Part shown: in pieces, positions 1 to 9,674 of the stretch
How the letters are laid out: every line of letters starts with the position of its first letter
Position numbering within the stretch: the first letter of the stretch is position 1
Assembly (NCBI GenBank): GCA_913777325.1
Contig: CAJYSA010000049.1
Span: 1 to 48,226, forward strand
Reading direction: 5' to 3'
Source: an uncultured Sphingomonas sp.
Lineage (GTDB): Bacteria > Pseudomonadota > Alphaproteobacteria > Sphingomonadales > Sphingomonadaceae
Length of the DNA stretch: 48,226 bases
Translations under genes and position numbers: made by a program
Notes under the pieces: model-generated
Seen by the model: the letters and a program-made list of their open reading frames with translations, nothing else
Databases searched by the model: none
Told to the model about the DNA's origin: nothing

Positions 1-961
1 CCGACATCGGATCGCCCACCGGCAGCGCCTTCGCCTTCTCGGCCAGTCGGGTAGCAAAGGCGTCGAAGATCGCACGGTGCACCAGGATGCGCCCCGCCGT
101 CATGCAGATCTGCCCCTGATGCAGCCACGCCCCCCAAGCGGCGTTGCGCGTCGCGAGGTCGAGATCGGCATCGTCCAGCACGATCAGCGTGTTCTTGCCA
201 CCCAGTTCCAGCGAAACCTTCTTCAGATGGCGGCTCGCCGCCTCGCCCACCTTTCGGCCCGCCCCGGTCGAACCGGTGAACTGGATCATTGCGACATTCG
301 GGTCCGCGCAGAGTGCCGCGCCCGCCTCGCCGCCGCCGGGCAACACCGACAGCACACCAGCGGGCAGCCCCGCGAGCTCGAACAGGCGCGCGATCACCAG
401 CCCGCCGCAGATCGCCGTGCGCGGGTCGGGCTTGAGCACCACCGCATTGCCGACCGCCAGCGCCGGCGCCACCGCGCGCATCGCCAGATAGAGCGGAAAG
501 TTGAACGGCGCGATCACTCCGACCACGCCCAGCGGACGTCGGCGCGCCAGGCTCAGCCGCCCCGGCTCGCTGGGCAGCACCAGCCCCTGCACCTGATGCG
601 GCATCGCCGCCGCCAGTTCGATCGCCTTGATCGTGATCGACAGCTCGAACTCCGCCTTGGCGCGCACCGAGCCGCTTTCCCGCATGGTCCAGGTCACGAT
701 CTCCTCGGCATGCGCCCGCGCCAGCGCGGCTGCCCGGACGAAGATGCCCGCCCGGACATCCGCCGTCGCCGCCGCCCAGCCCTGCTGCGCCGCGCGAGCC
801 GCCGTCGCCGTTTTGGTGACCGTCGCGGCATCGACCGAGGCGGCCCGCGCCAGAACCGCACCGGTCGCCGGTTCGAGGACGTCATAGCCCTCGCCACCCG
901 CGGTCCAGTGCCCGTCGAAGAACCGGCCATCGAGATGCGCGGCGTCGAGCAGGGGTGTCAT
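1..961 (-). CDS. Aldehyde dehydrogenase, NAD(P)-dependent (C-terminal part off the window)
   Basis: Oxidises an aldehyde to the carboxylic acid in the cytoplasm. About 320 N-terminal residues are present; the gene runs off the low-coordinate edge, so roughly a third of a typical 480-residue enzyme is missing. The N-terminal NAD-binding fold is recognisable (APFNFPL, KPDPRT, FTGSTGAGR). Both catalytic residues are visible: the general base Glu about 252 in LELGGKN, and the nucleophile Cys about 286 in GQICM, 34 residues apart as is usual for the superfamily. The start at 961 was chosen because GGAG lies about six bases upstream; two further in-frame ATGs at 976 and 973 lack this. The sequence recalls the benzaldehyde/vanillin dehydrogenase branch, but the substrate cannot be fixed from what is seen. 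Confidence 0.9.
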   Translation of the reverse strand, partial: MTPLLDAAHLDGRFFDGHWTAGGEGYDVLEPATGAVLARAASVDAATVTKTATAARAAQQGWAAATADVRAGIFVRAAALARAHAEEIVTWTMRESGSVRAKAEFELSITIKAIELAAAMPHQVQGLVLPSEPGRLSLARRRPLGVVGVIAPFNFPLYLAMRAVAPALAVGNAVVLKPDPRTAICGGLVIARLFELAGLPAGVLSVLPGGGEAGAALCADPNVAMIQFTGSTGAGRKVGEAASRHLKKVSLELGGKNTLIVLDDADLDLATRNAAWGAWLHQGQICMTAGRILVHRAIFDAFATRLAEKAKALPVGDPMS

Positions 962-1494
962 ATCGCTCTCCATCATGATCGTTGAGATGTGGGACGGCGC
1001 GGTGCCTAACGGCCCGGCGCCTTCGTTCAGGCGCCTGCGGGCGCGCGGGCCCGGTGGGCCACAGGCCGATGGTGCTTCGGGTCAGATGGAACCCCGTTCA
1101 TCCGCTTCCTCTCCACCGGACAGCGGGACCCGTCGCTCCGACGGGTCCGATGCGTCAGCCTTTGTAGAGGCAAGCATGTCCATGACGGTGCGGCCCGTCC
1201 AAGACCAACTTCATATCCCGTCGATACCCGCAAGGTTCTTGAAAACGCCGGGCGCACACTCCGCATCTTGCCGGCGGCCGGCCGGCAAAAGGGAGAGCGT
1301 CGGCGCCCCCGACGCGTCCCGTGCTTGCAAAGCGGCGCGGCATTGACCAGCCTGCGCGGCAAGGGGAGCAAGACGATGACAATCAGCGCCGATGATCCGC
1401 CGCCCGCGCCCGCCATTCCGATGACCGCGCCGGTGCCTCGCGAGCGCATCTGATCGTCACCCCCCACCCCCGACCGTCAACCAAGGAACCTCGC
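962..1494. other. 533-base gap with stem-loops, no clear gene
   Basis: No convincing protein of normal size lies between the divergent aldehyde dehydrogenase and S9 peptidase. The stretch contains a perfect 10-bp inverted repeat with a CTC loop (1126-1148), an 8-bp inverted repeat (1268-1288), and one tiny ORF that is listed separately. Promoters for both flanking genes must lie here, but I see no strong hexamers. Confidence 0.5.
1376..1453 (+). CDS. Possible 25-residue proline-rich peptide
   Basis: ATG preceded by GGGGAGCAAGACG, a good ribosome site, opens a 25-codon frame ending in TGA. The product begins MTISADDPPPAPAIP and has no hydrophobic segment. It resembles in style the proline-rich 54-residue protein at 18110, but no family is recognised. 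A chance frame in GC-rich DNA is quite possible. Confidence 0.22.
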   Translation: MTISADDPPPAPAIPMTAPVPRERI

Positions 1495-3543
1495 GTGCGC
1501 CTCACCCTCGCCCTTGCTCTGCTTGCCGCCGCTCCCGCCGCTGCGCAGCAGCAGCCCCATGCCCTGCCCGCCGACGCCCCGACCCGCGCCTTCACCGGCG
1601 GCGACCTGTTCGGCCTGTCGATCGCCGCCGATCCGCAGATCAGCCCGGACGGACGGACGATCGTCTACGTGCGGCGCAGCGCCGAGATCATGACCGATCG
1701 CATGGCCTCGTCATTGTGGCTGATCGACGTCGCGACCGGGCGTCAGTCGCCCTTCGCGACGCAGGGGTCCAGCCCGCGCTGGTCGCCCGATGGCACGCGC
1801 ATCGCCTATGTCGCGGGTGACGGCGACGGCGCGCAGCTGTTCGTGCGCTGGCTGTCGACCGGGGCGAGCGCGCGCATCACCAGCTTCCCCGGCGATCCGC
1901 AGGCGCTCACCTGGTCGCCGGACGGCACGCGACTGGCCTATGTCGCCACGGTCGCGGGCGATCCGACGACATTGGGCAAGGCACCGGCGAAGCCCGAAGG
2001 CGCGAAATGGGCCGAGCCGCTGACCGTCATCGATCGCATCACCTATCGCAACGACGGTCCGGGCTATGTGAAGCCGGGCCGGGACCATCTGTTCGTCATC
2101 GCGGCGGACGGGGGCGCAGCACGGCAATTGACGTTCGGCGACTTCGACGACGGTGGGCCGTTGTCGTGGACGCCGGACGGGCGCGAAATCGTCTTCGCCG
2201 CCATTCGCGGCCCCGGGGCGGACCGGCAGATCCTGAATTCCGACGTGCTGGCGGTCGATGTGGCCACTGCGACGCTGCGCCAGTTGACGACGCGGGACGG
2301 GCCTGACGCGCAACCGCTGTTCTCGCCGGACGGCACGAAGATCGCGTGGCTCGGCTTCGACGACAAGCGGCGCAGCTACGAGAACACGCAATTGTATGTC
2401 GGTGACCGCGACGCCGCCACGCCACGCTCGCTGACCGCCACGCTGGATCGCGCGATCGAGGCCGCGGAATGGGCCGCCGATGGGCGCAGCCTGTATGCCA
2501 GCTACGACGATCACGGACAGCGCCGCATCGCGCGTATCGCGCTCGACGGACGCGTGACGCCGCTGATCGACAATGTCGAGGGCGGCGGGCTGGACCGTCC
2601 CTATACCGGCGGCGACTTCTCGGTGTCGCGCAACGGCACGATCGCCTACACCGGGGGCGACGCCAGCGCTCCGGCCGACATCTGGGTGTGGAGCGGCGGC
2701 AAGACGCGCCGCCTGACGCAGCTCAATGCGGTAATGACCGGCTCGAAGGCGCTCGCACCGGTACGCAAGATCGCGGTGACCGCGCCCGACGGTCGCCCGA
2801 TCGACGCTTGGCTGGCCACCCCGCCGGGTCGCGCGGCGGGCGCGCGCGTCCCGTTGATCCTCGAAATCCACGGCGGGCCGAACAGCGCCTATGGCCCCAG
2901 CTTCGCCACGGATGTTCAGCTCTATGCCGCCGCCGGCTACGCCGTACTGTGGACCAACCCGCGTGGATCCACCTCCTACGGCGCCGAGTTCGCGAACCTG
3001 ATCGACAAGAAATATCCCGCCGACGACTACGGCGATCTGATCGCCGCGGTCGATGCCGCGATCGCCGACGGCACCGCCGATCCGGACAATCTGTTCGTCA
3101 CCGGCGGATCGGGCGGCGGGGTGCTGACCGCCTGGATCGTCGGCAAGACCGATCGCTTCAAGGCGGCGGCGACGCAGAAGCCAGTCATCAACTGGACCAG
3201 CGAGGCGCTGACGATGGACGCGACGCTGTTCACCTCGCGCTACTGGTTCACGAAGCTGCCGTGGGAAGACCCGATGGACTATTGGAAGCGTTCGCCGCTC
3301 AGCCTGGTCGGCAACGTCAAGACGCCGACGTTGGTCGTGGTCGGTAGCGAGGATTATCGCACCCCGGTGTCGGAGTCCGAGCAATATTATGCGGCGCTCC
3401 AGATCCGCGGCGTGCCGACCGCGCTGGTCAAGGTGCCGGGGGCGAGCCACGGCGGCTTCACCGCGCGCCCGTCGCAATCGGCGGCCAAGGCCTCGGCGAT
3501 CATCGCCTGGTTCGATCGCTACCGCACGCGCTCGACCAAGTGA
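1495..3543 (+). CDS. Secreted S9-family serine peptidase (prolyl oligopeptidase / acylaminoacyl-peptidase type)
   Basis: A 682-residue exported peptidase, probably acting on short peptides in the periplasm. A signal peptide of about 18 residues ends in APAAA-Q. The next 400 residues form a WD40/TolB-like beta-propeller with repeated SPDGT, SPRWSPDG and WTPDGR motifs. The C-terminal alpha/beta-hydrolase domain starts near EIHGGPNSAYG. The catalytic triad reads as Ser 539 in GGSGGG, Asp 620 in GSEDYRTP and His 652 in GASHGG. Start is GTG at 1495 with AAGGA eight to twelve bases upstream; an ATG-only start would lose the signal peptide. A 10-bp hairpin and the symporter gene follow 86 bases downstream, so peptide hydrolysis and solute import could be co-expressed. 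Family assignment is secure; the substrate is not known. Confidence 0.93.
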   Translation: MRLTLALALLAAAPAAAQQQPHALPADAPTRAFTGGDLFGLSIAADPQISPDGRTIVYVRRSAEIMTDRMASSLWLIDVATGRQSPFATQGSSPRWSPDGTRIAYVAGDGDGAQLFVRWLSTGASARITSFPGDPQALTWSPDGTRLAYVATVAGDPTTLGKAPAKPEGAKWAEPLTVIDRITYRNDGPGYVKPGRDHLFVIAADGGAARQLTFGDFDDGGPLSWTPDGREIVFAAIRGPGADRQILNSDVLAVDVATATLRQLTTRDGPDAQPLFSPDGTKIAWLGFDDKRRSYENTQLYVGDRDAATPRSLTATLDRAIEAAEWAADGRSLYASYDDHGQRRIARIALDGRVTPLIDNVEGGGLDRPYTGGDFSVSRNGTIAYTGGDASAPADIWVWSGGKTRRLTQLNAVMTGSKALAPVRKIAVTAPDGRPIDAWLATPPGRAAGARVPLILEIHGGPNSAYGPSFATDVQLYAAAGYAVLWTNPRGSTSYGAEFANLIDKKYPADDYGDLIAAVDAAIADGTADPDNLFVTGGSGGGVLTAWIVGKTDRFKAAATQKPVINWTSEALTMDATLFTSRYWFTKLPWEDPMDYWKRSPLSLVGNVKTPTLVVVGSEDYRTPVSESEQYYAALQIRGVPTALVKVPGASHGGFTARPSQSAAKASAIIAWFDRYRTRSTK

Positions 3544-3591
3544 AGGCGCGCCGTGGACGTGGACACGGCGACCGCATCGGATAGACAGGAT

Positions 3592-3614
3592 CGCCATCGC
3601 GAGCCGCGATGGCG
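3592..3614. repeat. Perfect 10-bp stem-loop just upstream of the symporter ribosome site
   Basis: Arms 3592-3601 and 3605-3614 are exactly complementary around an AGC loop. The stem ends only a few bases before the AGGAGAGG ribosome site of the next gene. There is no T-run, so it is not a classical terminator; it could protect the mRNA end or tune translation of the symporter. Confidence 0.55.
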
Positions 3615-3629
3615 AAGGAGAGGATCGCA

Positions 3630-5225
3630 ATGACGCTACAGACGATCGATCTGGTGGTCGTGATCGGCTACGCCATCGGCATCTTCGTGCTGGCGCAGTG
3701 GGTCAGCCGCGACAAGGCCGGCGAGAGCAAGGACTCGGCGGACTATTTCCTGGCTTCGAAGGCGCTGCCGTGGTGGGCGGTCGGCGCGTCGTTGATCGCG
3801 GCGAACATTTCCGCCGAACAGATCGTCGGCATGGCCGGCTCCGGCTATGCGATCGGATTGGCGATCGCCTCCTATGAATGGATGGCGGGCGCGACGCTGC
3901 TGATCGTGGGCAAGTTCTTCCTGCCGATCTTTCTCCACAACCGCATCTACACGATGCCGCAGTTCCTCGAACAGCGCTATGGCGCGTCGATCCGGACGAT
4001 CATGGCGATCTTCTGGCTGGCGCTGTACATCTTCGTCAACCTTACCTCGATCATCTGGCTGGGCTCGATCGCGGTGAACCAGGTGGCGGGGGTCGACCAG
4101 AATATCGCGCTGGTCGCGCTCGGCGCCTTCGCGGTGCTCTATCAGTTGCGCGGCGGACTGAAGGCGGTAGCGCTGACCGACATCGTGCAGGTGACGTTGC
4201 TGGTGCTGGGCGGCCTGATGGTCTCCGCGCTGACGCTGCGGGCGATCGGCGGCGATGCCGGGATCATCGGCGGCTTCGGCGAGCTGACGCGGCGCGTGCC
4301 CGACCATTTCGACATGATCCTGTCGCCCGACAATCCGCATTACAAGGAGCTGCCGGGGCTGGCGGTGCTGGTCGGCGGCATGTGGATCGCCAATCTCAGC
4401 TATTGGGGGTTCAACCAATATATCATCCAGCGCGCACTGGCGGCCAAGAGCCTGCCGGAGGCGCAGAAGGGCATCGTCTTCGCCGCGTTCCTGAAGCTGC
4501 TCATGCCGCTGGTGATCGTGCTGCCCGGCATCGCGGCGGTGGTGCTGGCGCCCGATCTGGCCAAGCCCGATCAGGCCTATCCCGCCATGCTGCGGCTGTT
4601 GCCGCCGGGGCTGCTGGGGCTGGTGTTCGCGGCGCTGCTCGCCGCGATCATCGCCTCCACCGCCTCGAAGATCAACGCGATCGCGACGATCTTCACGCTC
4701 GACCTGTATGCCAAGCGACTGCATCGCCCCACCGTCGCGGAAGACGGCACGACCGATCCGGCGGCGGAGCGGCGGCTGGTGCTGGTCGGGCGGATCGCGG
4801 CGTGCGTGTCGATCGTGATCGCGATGCTCACCGCGCGTCCGCTGATCGGCCAGTCGGATCAGGCGTTCCAGTTCATCCAGGAATTCTCGGGCTTCTTCAC
4901 GCCCGGGATCACGGTCATCTTCCTGCTCGGCCTGTTCTGGAAGCGCGCGAACGAAGCGGGCGCGATCGCCGCGGCGGTCGCATCGGTCGTGATGTCCTAT
5001 GTGCTGCGCGCGGCCTTGCCCGATCTGCCGTTCCTCAACCGAATGAGCCTGGTCTTCGCGATCAGCCTCGCGCTGGCGGTCGTCCTGTCGCTGGTCGTCC
5101 GCTCGCGCGCCGATGCGAACCGTGTCACGCTGGAGGGGGTGCAATTTCGCACGACCACCGGTTTCAACGTCGCCAGCCTGGGCATCGTGCTGATCCTGAT
5201 CGCGCTCTACGCGACCTGGTGGTGA
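3630..5225 (+). CDS. Sodium:solute symporter (SSS family, SglT-like)
   Basis: A 531-residue inner-membrane transporter of the SSS (SLC5-like) family that couples sodium entry to uptake of a sugar or related solute. About 14 hydrophobic segments are visible along the whole length. Family landmarks include the ADYFLASKALPWWAVGASL region after helix 1, NISAEQIVGMAG, the TMPQFLEQRYG segment, the RGGLKAVALTDIVQ region and NAIATIFTLDLY. The start at 3630 is preferred over the in-frame ATG at 3609 because AGGAGAGG sits six bases before it, and 3609 falls inside a hairpin. It follows the S9 peptidase gene in the same direction. The solute is not identifiable; sugars, as in vSGLT, are the usual guess for this subgroup. 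Confidence 0.9.
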   Translation: MTLQTIDLVVVIGYAIGIFVLAQWVSRDKAGESKDSADYFLASKALPWWAVGASLIAANISAEQIVGMAGSGYAIGLAIASYEWMAGATLLIVGKFFLPIFLHNRIYTMPQFLEQRYGASIRTIMAIFWLALYIFVNLTSIIWLGSIAVNQVAGVDQNIALVALGAFAVLYQLRGGLKAVALTDIVQVTLLVLGGLMVSALTLRAIGGDAGIIGGFGELTRRVPDHFDMILSPDNPHYKELPGLAVLVGGMWIANLSYWGFNQYIIQRALAAKSLPEAQKGIVFAAFLKLLMPLVIVLPGIAAVVLAPDLAKPDQAYPAMLRLLPPGLLGLVFAALLAAIIASTASKINAIATIFTLDLYAKRLHRPTVAEDGTTDPAAERRLVLVGRIAACVSIVIAMLTARPLIGQSDQAFQFIQEFSGFFTPGITVIFLLGLFWKRANEAGAIAAAVASVVMSYVLRAALPDLPFLNRMSLVFAISLALAVVLSLVVRSRADANRVTLEGVQFRTTTGFNVASLGIVLILIALYATWW

Positions 5226-5233
5226 TGCCGATG

Positions 5234-5263
5234 GCGGAGCGGTCGATGGGACGACCGCTCCGC
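5234..5263. terminator. Bidirectional stem-loop between the symporter and lon
   Basis: A perfect 12-bp stem (5234-5245 with 5252-5263) around a six-base loop lies between two convergent genes, 8 bases after the symporter stop and 16 bases from the lon stop. There is no T-run on either side, so termination may be weak or Rho-assisted. Confidence 0.6.
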
Positions 5264-5279
5264 TGAATGGCCTCAGCGC

Positions 5280-7676
5280 TTAATGGTGCATCTCTCCGCC
5301 CACCGGCGCGATCGGCGCGGGTGGCAGCGCGGCGAGTTCATCGGCCTCGGTCCAGTCGATCGCCTCCAGCGGGCGCACCAGCGCCAGCCGCAGTACCTCG
5401 TCGACATGCGCCACCGGCACGATGCGCAGCCCGTCGCGGATGTTCTGCGGAATCTCGACCAGATCCTTCTCGTTCTCCTTCGGGATCAGCACGGTTTCGA
5501 TCCCGCCGCGCAGCGCCGCTAGCAGCTTCTCCTTGAGCCCGCCGATAGGCAGCACCCGCCCGCGCAACGTGACCTCGCCCGTCATCGCCACTTCCTTGCG
5601 CACCGGAATGCCGGTCAACGTCGAGACGATCGACGTCACCAGCCCGATGCCCGCAGACGGCCCGTCCTTGGGCACCGCGCCTTCCGGCAAGTGGATGTGG
5701 ATGTCCTTGCGGTGGAACAGGCTCGGCTTGATCCCGAACGACGGCGCGCGCGCCTGCACGAACGAGAAGGCCGCCTGCACCGACTCCTTCATCACGTCGC
5801 CCAGCTTGCCGGTGACCTTCGCCTGCCCCTTGCCGGGCACCGTGACGCTCTCGATCGTCAGCAGTTCGCCGCCGACCTCGGTCCACGCCAGCCCGGTGAC
5901 CGCACCGATCTGATCCTCGGTTTCCGACAGACCGTGGCGAAAGCGCTGGACGCCCGCGAAGTCCGACAGATTGTCGGGCGTGATCGTCACGCTCTCCGCC
6001 TTGCCCTCCAAGATCTGGCGCAGCGCCTTGCGGCACAGCTTCGCCACCTCCCGCTCCAGCGTGCGGACGCCCGCCTCGCGGGTGTAGCGCTGGATCAGCG
6101 CGCGCAAGCCCTCGTTGGTCAGCGTGAACTCGCCCGGCTTCAGTCCGTGTGCCTCGATCTGCTTGGCGATCAGGTGCCGCTCGGCGATCTCGACCTTCTC
6201 GTCCTCGGTATACCCCTCCAGCCGGATGATCTCCATCCGGTCGAGCAGTGGCTGCGGCAGGTTCAGCGAGTTCGCGGTGCAGACGAACATCACGTCCGAC
6301 AGATCGATATCGATCTCCAGATAATGATCGTTGAACTTCGCATTCTGCTCCGGGTCGAGGACCTCCAGTAGCGCCGACGCCGGGTCACCGCGGAAATCCT
6401 GCCCCAGCTTGTCGATCTCGTCGAGCAGGAACAGCGGGTTGCCCGTGCCCGCCTTCTTCAGGTTCGTGACGACCTTGCCCGGCAGCGAGCCGATATAAGT
6501 GCGGCGGTGGCCACGGATCTCGGCCTCGTCGCGCACGCCGCCCAGCGACTGGCGGATGAACTCGCGCCCCGTCGCCTTGGCGATCGACTTGCCGAGCGAG
6601 GTCTTGCCGACGCCCGGCGGGCCGACGAGGCACAGGATCGGCCCCTTCAGCTTGTTGGTGCGCGCCTGCACCGCCAGATATTCGACGATCCGGTCCTTCA
6701 CCTTCTCCAGCGCGTAGTGATCCTCGTTCAGGATCGCCTCGGCGGCGGGAATGTCCTTCTTGATCTTGCTCTTCTTGCCCCACGGCAGCCCGAGCAGCAC
6801 GTCGAGGTAGTTGCGCACCACGGTCGCCTCGGCGCTCATCGGCGCCATGGTCTTCAGCTTCTTCAGCTCGGCGGTCGCCTTGGTGCGCGCCTCCTTCGAC
6901 AACTTCAGCGTGGCGATCTTCTGGGTCAGCTCGGCGACCTCGTCGCCCTCGCCTTCCTCGCCCTCGTTGCCCAGCTCGCGCTGGATCGCCTTCAACTGCT
7001 CGTTGAGGTAATATTCGCGCTGCGTCTTCTCCATCTGGCGCTTGACGCGGCTCTTGATCTTCTTCTCGACCTGCAGGACGCCCAGCTCGCCTTCCATCAG
7101 CGCATAGGCCATCTCCAGCCGCTTCAGCGGATCGGCCTCCATCAGCAGCGCCTGCCGCTCCGCGACCTTCACCTGGATGTTGCCCGCCACCGTGTCGGAC
7201 AGTCGTCCGGCGGCGTCGATCTCGGCGAGTTGCGCCGCCAGCTCCGCCGGCAGCTTGCGATTGAGCTTGGCGTAATTCTCGAACTGGTCGACGACCGAGC
7301 GCATCAGCGCCGCCGCCTCCGGCCCCTCGACCTCGGCGTCCAGCACCGGCTCGACGGTGGCGGTCAGATACTCGCCGCTCTCCTCCAGGGTCTCCAGCGT
7401 GGCGCGCGCCTTGCCCTCCACCAGCACGCGCACGGTGCCGTCGGGCAGCTTGAGCAATTGCAGCACGGTGGCCGTGACGCCCATCGAATACAAATCGTCA
7501 CGCGCGGGATCGTCCTCGGCCGGGTCGAGCTGCGCGACGAGGAAGATCTCCTTGCCGGCAGACATCGCCGCTTCCAGCGCGGCGACCGACTTGTCGCGTC
7601 CGACGAACAGCGGCACGATCATGTGCGGGAAGACGACGATGTCGCGAAGCGGCAGAACGGGGAAAGTGGACGTCAT
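5280..7676 (-). CDS. lon: ATP-dependent protease Lon
   Basis: A 798-residue LonA protease that degrades misfolded and selected regulatory proteins in the cytoplasm. The N-terminal substrate-binding domain starts [11 protein letters not shown]. The AAA+ module has Walker A GPPGVGKT at about 352-359 and Walker B FLLDEIDK. The C-terminal protease domain has catalytic Ser 674 in KDGPSAG and Lys 717 in GGLKEK, giving the Ser-Lys dyad. Length matches LonA. The start at 7676 has CGGAG seven bases upstream; an upstream in-frame extension to 7979 runs into the opposite gene and is not conserved-looking. The start codon overlaps that of the divergent M1 peptidase, so the lon promoter must lie inside that gene. 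Confidence 0.97.
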   Translation of the reverse strand: MTSTFPVLPLRDIVVFPHMIVPLFVGRDKSVAALEAAMSAGKEIFLVAQLDPAEDDPARDDLYSMGVTATVLQLLKLPDGTVRVLVEGKARATLETLEESGEYLTATVEPVLDAEVEGPEAAALMRSVVDQFENYAKLNRKLPAELAAQLAEIDAAGRLSDTVAGNIQVKVAERQALLMEADPLKRLEMAYALMEGELGVLQVEKKIKSRVKRQMEKTQREYYLNEQLKAIQRELGNEGEEGEGDEVAELTQKIATLKLSKEARTKATAELKKLKTMAPMSAEATVVRNYLDVLLGLPWGKKSKIKKDIPAAEAILNEDHYALEKVKDRIVEYLAVQARTNKLKGPILCLVGPPGVGKTSLGKSIAKATGREFIRQSLGGVRDEAEIRGHRRTYIGSLPGKVVTNLKKAGTGNPLFLLDEIDKLGQDFRGDPASALLEVLDPEQNAKFNDHYLEIDIDLSDVMFVCTANSLNLPQPLLDRMEIIRLEGYTEDEKVEIAERHLIAKQIEAHGLKPGEFTLTNEGLRALIQRYTREAGVRTLEREVAKLCRKALRQILEGKAESVTITPDNLSDFAGVQRFRHGLSETEDQIGAVTGLAWTEVGGELLTIESVTVPGKGQAKVTGKLGDVMKESVQAAFSFVQARAPSFGIKPSLFHRKDIHIHLPEGAVPKDGPSAGIGLVTSIVSTLTGIPVRKEVAMTGEVTLRGRVLPIGGLKEKLLAALRGGIETVLIPKENEKDLVEIPQNIRDGLRIVPVAHVDEVLRLALVRPLEAIDWTEADELAALPPAPIAPVGGEMHH

Positions 7677-9435
7677 GGATACTCCGAAGCCGCCCGTCGG
7701 GAGCGGCCATGGTGGACTATATGGTACGTTCGCGCTCTTCATCAATCTCCTGCTCGGCATGGTCGTCCCGCTGGTGGCCAATGCCGCGCAACTGCCGGGC
7801 AAGGGCGAGCCGCCGATCAGCGCGCAGACCCAGCGATCGGGCGGCGTCCGCCCCGCCGGGCAGGCCGATTTGCGGCTGCGGGCGGTCGATCTGACGCTCG
7901 CCGCCGATCCCGCGACACGGCGGCTGGAGGGACGCGCAACGCTGGAGCTGACCACGACGCGCGACGTCGCGGCGATCACCCTCGACCTCGATTCGAACTA
8001 CGCGATCCGCACGCTGACGCTCGGCGGCGTCGCCAGCGCTTACGAGCGCCCCGACGGTCGCATCGTCATCCGCCGCCCGCTCAAGGCCGGCGAGACGCTG
8101 TTGCTCGCGATCGCCTATGACGGCACGCCGCATGTCGCGGTCAATGCGCCATGGGACGACGGGATGGTGTGGTCGACCACGCCCGACGGGCGGCCATGGA
8201 TCGCCAGCACCACCGAAGGCTATGGCTGCGACCTGCTCTGGCCGTGCCTCGACTTCCCCACGGGCGAGCCGGACGAGGTATCGCTGCACATCGGCGTGCA
8301 GAAGGGGCTGAAGGCGCCATCGAACGGTCGTCTGATCGGGATCGACACCTTGCCCGACGGCGGCACGGTCTGGCACTGGCGCGCGCGTCATCCGAACACC
8401 TATGCGATCGCGCTCAACATCGGCCCGTACGAGGTGATCGAGGGCACGTACAAAAGTCGTTTCGGCAACACGATCCCACTTTATTACTGGCACCTGCCCG
8501 GCGAGGCGACGAAGGCGCGCGCGCTGTTCGACGAATTCGCCCCGACGCTGGATTTCTTCGAGCGCGTGATCGGCCCCTATCCGTTCGGCGACGAAAAGGT
8601 TGGCGTGGTGGAAACCCCGCACAAGGGCATGGAGCACCAGACGATCAACGCGTACGGCAATGGCTATGCCAAGGCGCCCGAGGGCTTCGACTGGCTGTTC
8701 CAGCATGAATTCGGCCACGAATGGTTCGCCAACCAAGTGACCGCCGCGAACTGGGACGATTACTGGCTGCACGAGGGCTTCGACAGCTACATGCAGCCCC
8801 TCTGCGGCCAGTGGCGCGAGGGGGATGCCCGCTATGCGGTGATGATGGAGGCGCAGCGCAACCAGATCACCAATCGCGCGCCGATCGTCCGCGACCGGGT
8901 GCTGACCGAGGAGGAGGTGTACGAACCGGCAAAGGGCGGCGCGGGCACCGACATCTACTACAAGGGCTCGTGGACGCTCCACACGCTGCGCTGGCTGATC
9001 GGCGATCGGGCTTTTTTCGATGCGGTGCGGCGGCTGGTCTATGGTCGTCGCGATCCGAGGCCCGGCAACTTCCAGCCACGCTATGCATCGACCCGCGAGT
9101 TCGAGGCGATCGTGCGGGAGGAGAGCGGGCGCGACCTGTCGTGGTTCTTCGACACCTATCTGCGCGATCGTGCGTTGCCCGACCTGACGATGACGCGCGA
9201 CGGTGACACGCTGCGGCTCCACTGGACGACGGAGCGCCCACGCGCCTTCCCGATGCCGGTCGAGTTGAAGATCGACGACGCGGTGCGACGGATCGAGGTG
9301 CCGGTGGGCGGCGCGTCGATCATCGTGCCTGCCGGCGCGCGGGTCGTGGTCGATCCGGCGGCGCGCATCCTGCGTCGCTCGGTGGCGGTGGAGGAATATC
9401 AGGCGTGGAAACAGGCACAGACGGCGCCCCGCTGA
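7675..9435 (+). CDS. Secreted M1-family zinc metallopeptidase
   Basis: A gluzincin aminopeptidase-like enzyme of 586 residues, probably exported. The N-terminus has a hydrophobic stretch (FALFINLLLGMVVPL) followed by ANA-AQ, a plausible signal cleavage site, though with an unusually long leading part. The zinc site is HEFGH (residues 344-348) followed by Glu 367 in WLHEGF, the spacing of HExxH-18-E. GMEHQT replaces the classical GAMEN exopeptidase motif. Start 7675 is the only ATG giving a full signal peptide; the next, at 7759, would leave too short a leader. Its ribosome site is weak, so the start is less certain than the identity. It diverges from lon with overlapping start codons. The peptide substrate is unknown. 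Confidence 0.88.
   Translation: MDTPKPPVGSGHGGLYGTFALFINLLLGMVVPLVANAAQLPGKGEPPISAQTQRSGGVRPAGQADLRLRAVDLTLAADPATRRLEGRATLELTTTRDVAAITLDLDSNYAIRTLTLGGVASAYERPDGRIVIRRPLKAGETLLLAIAYDGTPHVAVNAPWDDGMVWSTTPDGRPWIASTTEGYGCDLLWPCLDFPTGEPDEVSLHIGVQKGLKAPSNGRLIGIDTLPDGGTVWHWRARHPNTYAIALNIGPYEVIEGTYKSRFGNTIPLYYWHLPGEATKARALFDEFAPTLDFFERVIGPYPFGDEKVGVVETPHKGMEHQTINAYGNGYAKAPEGFDWLFQHEFGHEWFANQVTAANWDDYWLHEGFDSYMQPLCGQWREGDARYAVMMEAQRNQITNRAPIVRDRVLTEEEVYEPAKGGAGTDIYYKGSWTLHTLRWLIGDRAFFDAVRRLVYGRRDPRPGNFQPRYASTREFEAIVREESGRDLSWFFDTYLRDRALPDLTMTRDGDTLRLHWTTERPRAFPMPVELKIDDAVRRIEVPVGGASIIVPAGARVVVDPAARILRRSVAVEEYQAWKQAQTAPR
7716..7745 (-). promoter_or_regulatory. Candidate sigma-70-type promoter of lon
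   Basis: On the minus strand TTGATG (7745-7740) is followed after 18 bases by TATAGT (7721-7716). Transcription would start near 7709, leaving a leader of about 33 bases that includes the lon ribosome site. The promoter lies entirely inside the signal-peptide region of the divergent peptidase gene. Hexamer match and position are seen; activity is inferred. Confidence 0.5.
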
Positions 9436-9650
9436 CCGCCCGCGTGGCGGAGATGGCGGCGATCTTCATGATTGGTGACGGCCTACTCGGGCTGGTGCAA
9501 ACGCACCGGCACACGGAACTGTGGAAGGAGCGCGCGCTCGGTGCGGAGCACGCGGTACGGCCGTTCGTCGGACGCTCGGGGCGACGACGCCTGTACGCGC
9601 TGGCGCAGATCGCCGCCGGATTGGCACTCGCCGCCCGACAGCGGGGCTGA
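9405..9650 (+). CDS. Small conserved-looking protein of unknown function
   Basis: An 81-residue frame beginning GTG, with GGAGGA nine bases upstream inside the end of the M1 gene; the two overlap by 31 bases. A shorter version from the ATG at 9453 is possible. The middle reads MIGDGLLGLVQTHRHTELW, followed by a basic segment and a short hydrophobic C-terminal helix. I recognise the IGDGLLG...RH...W pattern as typical of small sphingomonad proteins of unknown role, but cannot assign a domain. It is in the same direction as the peptidase and may be translationally coupled to it. Confidence 0.55.
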   Translation: METGTDGAPLTARVAEMAAIFMIGDGLLGLVQTHRHTELWKERALGAEHAVRPFVGRSGRRRLYALAQIAAGLALAARQRG

Positions 9651-9674
9651 GCCTACACGCGAACCGGCGGGAAC

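Noticed and set aside
1268-1288. Terminator at the 8-bp palindrome upstream of the S9 gene
   Set aside because: No T-run on either strand in the right place, and no gene ends nearby.
962-1494. A coding gene in the gap between aldehyde dehydrogenase and the S9 peptidase
   Set aside because: The overlapping frames of 60-146 codons lack ribosome sites and protein-like composition; only a 25-codon frame has a fair ribosome site.
1711-3630. A 639-codon open frame opposite the S9 peptidase
   Set aside because: Antisense to a gene with full catalytic triad and propeller; arginine-rich with no motif.
3636-5144. A 502-codon open frame opposite the symporter
   Set aside because: Antisense shadow; charge-rich repetitive sequence, no ribosome site.
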